Assembly (NCBI GenBank): GCA_035573895.1
Contig: DATLZR010000162.1
Span: 1-40,923 of the forward strand
DNA from: Blastocatellia bacterium
GTDB taxonomy: Bacteria > Acidobacteriota > Blastocatellia > HR10
Direction: 5' to 3'
Length of the DNA: 40,923 nucleotides
Shown: positions 1 through 6,759 of the stretch, piece after piece
Layout of the letters: each line of letters opens with the position of its first letter
Numbering within the stretch: position 1 is the first letter of the stretch
The notes under the pieces: generated by a model
What the model was told of the DNA's origin: nothing
The model's input: the letters and a program-made list of their open reading frames with translations, nothing else
Database searches by the model: none
Translations under genes and position numbers: made by a program

Positions 1-1
1 G

Positions 2-1384
2 ACGATTTGGGTTGATCTGTTTGCCTATCAAACGGTCGAGCCGCTCATCGTGCGCGTGGGCTGGACGCCCGACAGCCAGAAAGTCGTCTACGAGATTCAG
101 GATCGAGAGCAAACCTGGCTCGATCTCAACCTGGCCGATCCAGCGACCGGCGCCAGCCAGAGGCTCTTTCGGGAAACGAGCCCCGCCTGGGTGGAAGTCA
201 TTGATCTCCCCTTCTGGCTTCGCGATGGGTCCTTTCTCTGGCAGAGCGAGCGTAGCGGCTGGCAGCACCTCTATCACTATCGGCGCGACGGGACGCTCAT
301 CCGGGCCGTGACATCAGGAGCGTGGGAAGTCCGCACCTTGCACGGTGTGGATGAGACCAACGGCTGGGTCTATTTCTCCGGGACCGAGCGCAGTCACATT
401 GGCAGCGATGCCTATCGCATTCGCCTGGATGGGACCGGTCTGGAACGCCTCACCGAAGCTCCCGGAACGCACCAGGTGTCGTTCAATCCGACGTTCACCC
501 ACTTCGTTGATACCTGGAGTGATGTTCAAACGCCGCCGCAGGTTCGCCTCTTCACCGTCCAGGGCACGCTCGTGCGCGTCATTGATGAAAATAAAGTGGA
601 GGCCCTCGGACAATATAAGCTGAGCAAACCGGAATTCGTGCAGGTGAAAACGCGGGACGGCTTCGTCTTGGAGGCGATGATGATTCGCCCTCCTGACTTC
701 GATCCGAAGAAGAAATATCCCGTCTGGAGCTACACCTACAGCGGACCGCATGCGCCGCAGGTGCGCAACAGTTGGGGTGGGACAACCTATATGTGGCATC
801 AGATGCTGGCGCAGAAAGGCTACATCATCTGGGTGTGCGACAATCGTACGGCCAGCGGCAAAGGGGCGCAGTCCACCTGGCCGGTCTACAAAAACTTCGG
901 CGAGTTGGAGTTGAGGGATTTGGAAGAATGTCTGGCCTGGTTGAAGCAGCAACCTTATGTTGACGGCTCACGGATCGGGCTCACCGGCTGGAGCTTCGGC
1001 GGCTTCATGACGCTCTATGCCATGACCCATTCGACGAGCTTCAAGATCGGAATTGCCGGAGGTTCGGTTACCGACTGGCGCGACTACGATACGATCTACA
1101 CCGAGCGGTACATGCGGACCCCACAGAACAATCCCGAGGGCTATGAGAAAAGCTCCCCCCGGAATGCCGCCAAAAATCTTCACGGCAAGTTGCTCCTCAT
1201 TCATGGGACAATGGATGACAACGTTCACCTGCAAAACACTATCCAGTTCCTCTATGAGCTGCAAAAGGCAGGCAAGCAGGTGGAGCTGATGCTCTATCCG
1301 AAGTCGCGTCACGGAGTGACCGATCCTGCTCTGGTCAAGCACATGCGGGAGACGATGCTGCGCTTCATCGTGGAGAATCTGTGA
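2..1384 (+). CDS. S9 family peptidase (dipeptidyl peptidase IV type), C-terminal part
   Basis: This is the 3' part of a prolyl oligopeptidase-family serine peptidase. The frame is open from base 2, so the start lies outside the window. The first half resembles the end of the DPP IV beta-propeller (for example WLRDGSFLWQSERSGWQHLY). The second half is the alpha/beta hydrolase. The nucleophile Ser sits in GWSFGG (codon 992-994), the charge-relay Asp in GTMDDNVH (about 1214-1219) and the His in SRHGV (codon 1310-1312), in the usual order and spacing. Family members release dipeptides from peptides, often after proline, and usually act outside the cytoplasm; whether this one is exported cannot be seen because the N-terminus is missing. 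The next gene, 247 bp downstream on the same strand, encodes a secreted Asp-box protein. Confidence 0.93.
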   Translation, partial: TIWVDLFAYQTVEPLIVRVGWTPDSQKVVYEIQDREQTWLDLNLADPATGASQRLFRETSPAWVEVIDLPFWLRDGSFLWQSERSGWQHLYHYRRDGTLIRAVTSGAWEVRTLHGVDETNGWVYFSGTERSHIGSDAYRIRLDGTGLERLTEAPGTHQVSFNPTFTHFVDTWSDVQTPPQVRLFTVQGTLVRVIDENKVEALGQYKLSKPEFVQVKTRDGFVLEAMMIRPPDFDPKKKYPVWSYTYSGPHAPQVRNSWGGTTYMWHQMLAQKGYIIWVCDNRTASGKGAQSTWPVYKNFGELELRDLEECLAWLKQQPYVDGSRIGLTGWSFGGFMTLYAMTHSTSFKIGIAGGSVTDWRDYDTIYTERYMRTPQNNPEGYEKSSPRNAAKNLHGKLLLIHGTMDDNVHLQNTIQFLYELQKAGKQVELMLYPKSRHGVTDPALVKHMRETMLRFIVENL

Positions 1385-1631
1385 GGAGGTGCAGAGCGAA
1401 GACCGCACCCCCGAAGCCATGAAAATCCTACTACAGATGAACGCGGATGGATACGGAAGAGTGAGACGATTCCCGTCCATCCGTGGTGATTTATCGGAGG
1501 AGGTTTTCGTGGGGCGGGAGTTCCGCCCGGAAAGGACGAAAAAAGAGGCCGCCGAGTACACCGATTCTCGCAGGGGGAACCATCGGGCGTGAATCGGTGA
1601 CATCTCTGGCCATTTTCCGAGGAGGTCGTCT

Positions 1632-4600
1632 ATGAGGGAACACATTCAGCGGATCATTTTCATCGTTCTCGTTGTCGCCCTGTGTTTGTCGGGCTGGGCG
1701 TCCGTTTGGGCCGGGCAGCAGGGGCGCTTGAGTGAGCGCGCGACGCAGGCCGAACCGTCGCGGGATCCAATGACACCGGCGACCTTTGCCGGGTTGAGGC
1801 TCCGCTCCATCGGTCCGGCTCTCACCTCCGGACGGGTGGCCGCGCTGGCAGTTGATCCCACCAACCGCAAGCGGTATTACGTGGCAGCGGCCTCCGGAGG
1901 CGTATGGAAAACCGTCAATGCCGGAACGACGTTCACGCCCGTGTTCGATAACGAAGGCTCTTACTCGATCGGTGCCATCGCTCTCGATCCCAAAAATCCA
2001 GCGACGGTCTGGGTCGGCACCGGGGAGAATAACAGCCAGCGGAGCGTCTCCTATGGTGATGGCGTCTATCGCTCGGACGACGGCGGGCGCAGTTGGCGCA
2101 ACATGGGCTTGAAGAAATCCGAACACATCGGTCGGATCGTGATTGATCCCCGCGATTCTCAAGTGGTCTATGTGGCAGCTCAGGGACCGCTGTGGTCGCC
2201 GGGCGGCGATCGCGGTCTGTTCAAAACGACCGATGGGGGGAAGACGTGGAAGAACATCCTCTCGATCAGCGAGAACACCGGCGTGACCGATGTCGTGCTG
2301 GATCCGAGGGACCCCGACGTGATCTATGCCGCCGCCTATCAACGCCGCCGTCACGTCTGGACGATGATCAATGGCGGACCCGAAAGCGCCCTTTACAAAT
2401 CCACCGACGGCGGGGCCACCTGGACGAAACTGCGCGCCGGTCTCCCCACCGTTGATCTGGGGCGCATCGGGCTGGCGATCTCGCCGGTCAATCCCGATGT
2501 GATCTACGCCACGATTGAAGCCGCCAACCGACAGGGCGGGATCTTCCGCTCAACGGATCGGGGCGCGACCTGGCAGCGGATGAATTCCTACGACAACCAG
2601 GCGTTCTACTACGGGCAGATCATCGCCGACCCCAAGGACGTTGATCGCATCTACGTCATGGGCGTTCAAATTCAGGTCTCCGATGACGGGGGACGAACGC
2701 TGCGGCCGCTCAACAGCCGGTTCAAGCACGTGGATAATCACGCCATGTGGATTGATCCCAATGATCCGGAGTACTATCTCGTCGGCTGCGATGGCGGTAT
2801 TTATGAGAGTTTTGATCGCGGCGAGACCTGGCATTTCAAAGCTAATCTGCCGATCACGCAGTTTTATGCCGTAGCCGTTGATAACTCGTCGCCCTTTTAC
2901 TACGTTTACGGGGGCACGCAGGATAATTTCAGCCTCGGCGGTCCATCGCGCACCCGCAGCCTGTCGGGCATCACCAATGCCGACTGGTTCGTCACCAATG
3001 GAGGCGATGGCTTTCGCTCGCATATTGATCCGGTTGATCCCAATATCGTCTACGCCGAGAGTCAAAATGGCGGACTCGTGCGGTTTGATCGGCGCACGGG
3101 TGAGCGAGTGAGCATCCGCCCGCTGGTCGGTAAAGGTCAACCGGCGCTGCGAACCAACTGGGACACGCCGTTTCTCATCAGCGCCCATTCGCACACGCGG
3201 CTCTACTATGCCGCCAATATTCTCTTTCGCAGCGACAATCAAGGCGACGACTGGAAAGCCATCAGCGGTGATCTCACCCGGCAACTGGATCGGGATCAAC
3301 TGCCCGTGATGGGGCGCATCTGGGGACCGGAGGCGGTGGCCAAGCACATGGGAACCGCACCGTACGGCAATGCCTCGGCTCTCGCCGAGTCGCCGAAAAA
3401 GGACGGATTGATCTACGTCGGCACGGACGACGGCTTGATTCAGGTCACTGAAAATGGCGGTCAGACGTGGCGTCGGATCGAGAAGTTTCCCGGCGTGCCC
3501 GAGATGACCTACGTCAGCCGATTGCTCGCCTCGCAGCACGACACCAATACGGTCTACGCTGCTTTCGACAACCACTGGAACGGCGATTTCTCCCCCTACC
3601 TGCTCAAGAGCACCGATGCCGGTCGCACCTGGACCTCGATCACCGGCAATTTGCCGGCGAACGGTCCGGTCCTGGCCATCGCCGAGGACCACGTGAACCC
3701 GAATCTCCTGTTTGTCGGCACCGAGTTCGGCCTCTTTTTCACCATTGATGGTGGCCAGAAATGGGTCCAGCTCAAAGGAGGAATGCCCACGATCGCCGTG
3801 CGCGACCTGGCCATTCAGAAGCGCGAGAATGATCTCGTCGTGGCCACTTTTGGTCGGGGCATCTACATCCTCGATGATTACACGCCGCTGCGTCATCTGA
3901 AGCCGGAGATGCTGGCCGAGGAAGCCGTGCTCTTTCCCGTTAAGGACGCGCTCATGTACGTGCAATCGCAGCCGCTCGGAGGTCGCGGGAAGGCATTTCA
4001 AGGCGATTCGTTCTTCACTGCCGAGAACCCGCCCTATGGTGCGGTCTTCACCTATTATCTGAGGGACACGCTAAAGACCCGGCGGCAGCGACGTCAGGAA
4101 GCCGAACGCGAAGCGATTCGCCGGGGCGAGTCCATTCGCTATCCCAGCCGCGAGGAACTCAAGCAAGAGGAGGAGGAAGAACCTCCGGCCATCATCCTGA
4201 CGATCACCGATAGCGAAGGACGAGTTGTGCGGCGATTGACGGGACCGACGACCAGTGGATTTCACCGCGTGAGCTGGGATTTGCGGTATCCTCCGCCGAC
4301 GCTCGCCGCACCTCCGGCAGGAGAAGAGGCGGCCTTTGCGCCGACTCCCTCCGGTCCTCTGGTCATGCCGGGGCGATACACTGTTTCACTGGCCAAGCGC
4401 GTCGAAGGCGTGCTGACGCCTCTGTCCAAACCTCAGACGTTCACCGTGACCGTCGAGGGAGCCGAGAACATGACGGCGGCGGATCGTGCAGCACTGGCGG
4501 AGTTTCAACAAAAACTCGTGCGACTCCAGCGCGCCGTGACCGGAGCGAGTGAAACGGCAGCGAGCTTGCGCACACGCCTGGAACAGCTCAAGCGGGCTCT

Positions 4601-4949
4601 TCTGGAGGCACCTGCCGATACGCGGCGGCTCGTGGACGAGGTTACCGCAGCACTCAAGCGCACTGACGAGGTTCTCACGGCCTTGCGGGGAGACCGTCTG
4701 GCCGGCGAGACAGCTCCTCCCTCGATCACGGCGCGGGTCACCAGCATCGTCAATCGCCACCGCATGGCAGCCGCGCGCCCGACGCAAACGCAACTAGAAC
4801 AGTATCGCATCCTCGTCGAAGAATTCACACCCGTGCTGGCGAAACTTCGGACTTTAGTCGAGACCGATCTCCAGCGACTGGAGCGGGCCGCCGAAGAAGC
4901 CGGTGCGCCCTGGACGCCCGGTCGCCTCCCGCTGTGGGAGGATCGCTGA
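1632..4949 (+). CDS. Secreted VPS10/sortilin-like Asp-box (BNR) repeat protein
   Basis: The 1105-residue protein starts with a signal peptide (hydrophobic residues about 8-27, cleavage likely after SVWA). A strong Shine-Dalgarno (cgaggagg, about 1618-1625) precedes the ATG. Residues about 50-750 carry at least ten Asp-box motifs of the type S-x-DGG-x-TW, such as YRSDDGGRSWRNM, FKTTDGGKTWKNI and LKSTDAGRTWTSI, which fold as sortilin-like beta-propeller blades. A linker rich in Arg and Glu (about 810-850) leads to a beta-sandwich-like segment (RLTGPTTSGFHRVSWDLRY) and a helical, probably coiled-coil C-terminus (about 950-1090). Such proteins are often annotated as glycosyl hydrolases, but no catalytic residues identify an enzyme here. 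They are common and multicopy in acidobacteria. The true role is unknown; binding or scaffolding outside the cell is the likeliest inference. Confidence 0.88.
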   Translation: MREHIQRIIFIVLVVALCLSGWASVWAGQQGRLSERATQAEPSRDPMTPATFAGLRLRSIGPALTSGRVAALAVDPTNRKRYYVAAASGGVWKTVNAGTTFTPVFDNEGSYSIGAIALDPKNPATVWVGTGENNSQRSVSYGDGVYRSDDGGRSWRNMGLKKSEHIGRIVIDPRDSQVVYVAAQGPLWSPGGDRGLFKTTDGGKTWKNILSISENTGVTDVVLDPRDPDVIYAAAYQRRRHVWTMINGGPESALYKSTDGGATWTKLRAGLPTVDLGRIGLAISPVNPDVIYATIEAANRQGGIFRSTDRGATWQRMNSYDNQAFYYGQIIADPKDVDRIYVMGVQIQVSDDGGRTLRPLNSRFKHVDNHAMWIDPNDPEYYLVGCDGGIYESFDRGETWHFKANLPITQFYAVAVDNSSPFYYVYGGTQDNFSLGGPSRTRSLSGITNADWFVTNGGDGFRSHIDPVDPNIVYAESQNGGLVRFDRRTGERVSIRPLVGKGQPALRTNWDTPFLISAHSHTRLYYAANILFRSDNQGDDWKAISGDLTRQLDRDQLPVMGRIWGPEAVAKHMGTAPYGNASALAESPKKDGLIYVGTDDGLIQVTENGGQTWRRIEKFPGVPEMTYVSRLLASQHDTNTVYAAFDNHWNGDFSPYLLKSTDAGRTWTSITGNLPANGPVLAIAEDHVNPNLLFVGTEFGLFFTIDGGQKWVQLKGGMPTIAVRDLAIQKRENDLVVATFGRGIYILDDYTPLRHLKPEMLAEEAVLFPVKDALMYVQSQPLGGRGKAFQGDSFFTAENPPYGAVFTYYLRDTLKTRRQRRQEAEREAIRRGESIRYPSREELKQEEEEEPPAIILTITDSEGRVVRRLTGPTTSGFHRVSWDLRYPPPTLAAPPAGEEAAFAPTPSGPLVMPGRYTVSLAKRVEGVLTPLSKPQTFTVTVEGAENMTAADRAALAEFQQKLVRLQRAVTGASETAASLRTRLEQLKRALLEAPADTRRLVDEVTAALKRTDEVLTALRGDRLAGETAPPSITARVTSIVNRHRMAAARPTQTQLEQYRILVEEFTPVLAKLRTLVETDLQRLERAAEEAGAPWTPGRLPLWEDR

Positions 4950-5012
4950 TCGGGTGTGACCCGGCAAGGGAAGGGGATCGCCGAACGGATTCCCGTTCTT
5001 CCCATCTACAAT

Positions 5013-5038
5013 GCGGGAGCCTCCGGGCGGGCTCCCGC
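5013..5038 (+). terminator. Hairpin downstream of the Asp-box gene
   Basis: A perfect 9-bp stem (GCGGGAGCC, 5013-5021, with GGCTCCCGC, 5030-5038) closes an 8-nt loop 64 bp after the stop codon. Only a weak T-containing tract follows (tggtctttcc), so intrinsic termination is plausible but not certain. Confidence 0.45.
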
Positions 5039-5127
5039 TGGTCTTTCCTGCGATAGGAGGACGGGACAAAAGCTCCAGCAAAGAGTTCTCGCAATTTCCG
5101 CCCTCTTTCCACCTGGAGCATTTTGGA

Positions 5128-5558
5128 TCCAGTTGCTCTTTTTAAAGCCCATCTGATAGAGGAGCCAAGGAATGGGGGTCAAGGAGGAAGCCAGCGAGAG
5201 GACGACGATTGCCGACCACGTGGCAAGAAGATCAAGCCCCGCTCTACAAGTTGTACAAACAAGAGAAGGACGATCAAAACCGAAGGCGGGGAGCATTGTG
5301 TCAGGGGTAATTGGTCAAAGAGGTGGCCGAGGTCGTGGAGGTCCACTTTGGCACGGTGCAGGAGAGGGGCAGGTGTAATGGGCAGGCTGAGGTGAAGGGA
5401 GTGCGGGAGCACCGTCGCGGAGGGATTATGTTTAGATTCCAAAGCAGGGCGCATTGTGAAGGGAGTGTGGGAGCGCCGTCCGGAGGTTATGGAGGGCGGA
5501 AATCGAGGTTGACGCCGGAGCCGAAAGGTGCCGCCGGAGAGAACGGGCCAGCCAAGGG
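5128..5558 (+). mobile_element. IS630-family remnant: terminal repeat and transposase N-terminal part
   Basis: This segment aligns, base by base with scattered changes, to the reverse complement of the end-to-end IS630 element at 23236-24371, beginning at that element's 5' end. Shared landmarks are the tract tttttaaagccc, GAGAGGACGACGA, AAGAAGATCAAGCC, CAAGAGAAGGACGATCAA, GGTCCACTTTGGCACGGTGC and GGGAGTGCGGGAGCACCGTC. The coding content matches the helix-turn-helix N-terminus of an IS630 transposase (VKEVAEVVEVHFGTV) but is broken by frameshifts and stops. Homology ends abruptly near 5558, where an integrase fragment on the other strand begins. The missing C-terminal part reappears at about 6525-6708 in the same orientation, so both pieces may come from one IS copy. 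Confidence 0.8.
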
Positions 5559-5840
5559 CCAGGGCAGCACATGCCTCCTCGTGGGTGAAGGTGACTGGTA
5601 AGCGGGAGGGCTTCTTCGCCCGCTCGACCATCATCAATTCAGTCCCGTGGTTGGTTGAGAACCTCGCGGTAGAGAAACGGAAGTGCACTGAGTGCTTAGT
5701 GGGTGGGAGTCGCCACATTTCGATTGACGGCCAAATTGGGAAAAATATACTTTTTGATCCAACGCACATAAGCTTCTTTGGTCCTGATGCTGTAGTGCTT
5801 GAGGCGGATCAACTCGCGCACTTGATCGAGTAACCTGGGC
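5559..5840 (-). pseudogene. Integron-integrase-like tyrosine recombinase remnant (N-terminal part)
   Basis: Read on the minus strand from about 5840, the translation gives LLDQVRELIRLKHYSIRTKE and continues AYVRWIKKYI. This is the SAM-like core-binding start typical of IntI/XerC-type recombinases. A few bases on it resumes as LAVNRNVATPT, a stop codon, then ALSALPFLYREVLNQP and finally RAKKPSRLPVTFTHEE in another frame. These are successive conserved blocks of integron integrases, with an internal deletion of roughly 25 residues, a nonsense codon and a frameshift. The catalytic C-terminal domain (R-H-R-Y) is absent, so the gene is dead. Without that domain the diagnostic IntI insertion cannot be checked, and another XerC-like recombinase is possible. 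It points away from hicBA, the usual geometry of an integrase and its first cassette. Confidence 0.7.
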
Positions 5841-6020
5841 CTGCTCAGTATATAATCCGTCATCCTGAGAAGCGGTAGCTAGGAATTTGGTGATGTCAAC
5901 CGGATTATCTGTGCTAATTGGTGTAAAACTTCATGCCTTTTAGAGTTGGATGGGCATGCCCCAGCAGCACAATTGTCACCGGCCATAGCTTTTGAGAGAC
6001 ACCTATCAGGAGAGAACACC
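5841..6020. other. Spacer between integrase remnant and hicB, possible former attI region
   Basis: No ORF is evident. One match to the integron core site pattern GTTRRRY (GTTGGAT, 5945-5951) is present, but such a 7-mer is expected by chance about once in three such spacers when both strands are counted. The hicB promoter should lie here, although no convincing -35/-10 pair was found. Confidence 0.3.
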
Positions 6021-6224
6021 ATGCGTGTTAAGGTTGTACTTGAAGCCAGCGATGAAGGCGGATACACCGTTTACGTCCCATCTTTGCCTGGCTGTGTTAG
6101 CGAAGGAGAGACGGTAGAAGAAGCCCTGAGAAACATCCGGGAAGCGATCGAACTGTACCTTGAACCTGTGGAAGATGATCTAGTGATGGAGGAAACTGCC
6201 CTGGTACACGAGATTGAAATGTGA
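6021..6224 (+). CDS. hicB: HicB-family antitoxin
   Basis: This 67-residue protein is the antitoxin of a type II HicBA pair. It has the short HicB/UPF0150 fold: a strand (MRVKVVLEASDEGGYTVYVP), the hallmark SLPGCVSEGETVEEAL, and a helix (NIREAIELYLEP). The ATG at 6021 was chosen over the longer frame from 5946 because AGGAGAG (6009-6015) is correctly spaced in front of it and the family begins at this residue. The protein appears complete, but it lacks the C-terminal DNA-binding domain of long HicB proteins, which is normal for the short form. Its stop codon overlaps the GTG start of hicA (ATGTGA), as expected for translational coupling. The locus lies between two halves of an IS630 element. 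Confidence 0.88.
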   Translation: MRVKVVLEASDEGGYTVYVPSLPGCVSEGETVEEALRNIREAIELYLEPVEDDLVMEETALVHEIEM

Positions 6225-6490
6225 ACAAGGTACCCAGTCTGCCATACCAGCAAATTATTCGCGCCCTGCAGAGAGATGGCTTGTGGTACGTCAGCGCGGC
6301 AGTCACATTCGGTTACAGAAACGTGTAGGAAGCGAAATACTCAAAATTACTGTCCCCGCTCATCGTCCAGTCAAACGGTCTACGTTGGCACATATCTTGA
6401 AACAAGCACGGTTGAGCGTAGATGATTTTCTTGAAATTGCTTTGAGCAGGCCAGAACGCCTGCCTAAACAGGAACCTGACGCCGCTCCGC
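6221..6490 (+). pseudogene. hicA: HicA-family mRNA interferase toxin, frameshifted
   Basis: The toxin starts at GTG 6221 (VNKVPSLPYQQIIRALQRDG), overlapping the hicB stop. Near 6275 the frame shifts by one base and the rest, VVRQRGSHIRLQK then LKITVPAHRP and STLAHILKQARLSVDDFLE, continues in another frame. The second part holds the HicA hallmark with the catalytic His (RQRGSH) of the double-stranded-RNA-binding-like fold. Read as given, the first frame stops after about 35 residues (GYRNV, stop near 6328), so no active toxin is made unless the ribosome slips. The normal stop is also lost: the second frame runs on into IS sequence. A one-base sequencing or assembly error is the main alternative to true inactivation. 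Confidence 0.82.
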
Positions 6491-6524
6491 TGCGTGGCGC
6501 GTGCGGCCGACGCGCAGGCCGTTA

Positions 6525-6708
6525 CGCCACTCCGAGAAGGCCGAGTGTACGGCCATCTGAAGCGGAAGAAAGCTGCCATTGAGGAGCAACGGCACCAACG
6601 GACCGCCGATCCGGAGCGGGTCAACAGTCTGGCCGGGTGGGTCTGGATACAGGAGGCTGTCACCAGCCTTTTTCCAGAAGATATAGCCTTTCCTTAGGCA
6701 ATTGGTAT
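6525..6708 (+). mobile_element. IS630-family remnant: transposase C-terminus and terminal repeat
   Basis: The translation EGRVYGHLKRKKAAIEEQRH, continuing ADPERVNSLAGWVWIQEAVTSL, is the conserved C-terminal end of IS630 transposases. It matches the end of the copy at 23236-24371 closely in DNA. It terminates in aggcaattggtat (to 6708), the same terminal repeat as that copy. The orientation equals that of the N-terminal remnant at 5128-5558. Confidence 0.8.
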
Positions 6709-6759
6709 TAGATCCTCTTGAAAGCGCACCGTCCGGTCACGCGGTGAATATGCCGACGT

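Noticed and set aside
314-952. A 212-codon open frame on the minus strand inside the S9 peptidase
   Set aside because: It is a shadow of the conserved coding strand in G+C-rich DNA, with no similarity or ribosome binding site of its own.
2550-4001. A 483-codon minus-strand frame opposite the Asp-box gene
   Set aside because: The plus strand encodes a full set of Asp-box repeats there; the antisense frame has no family features.
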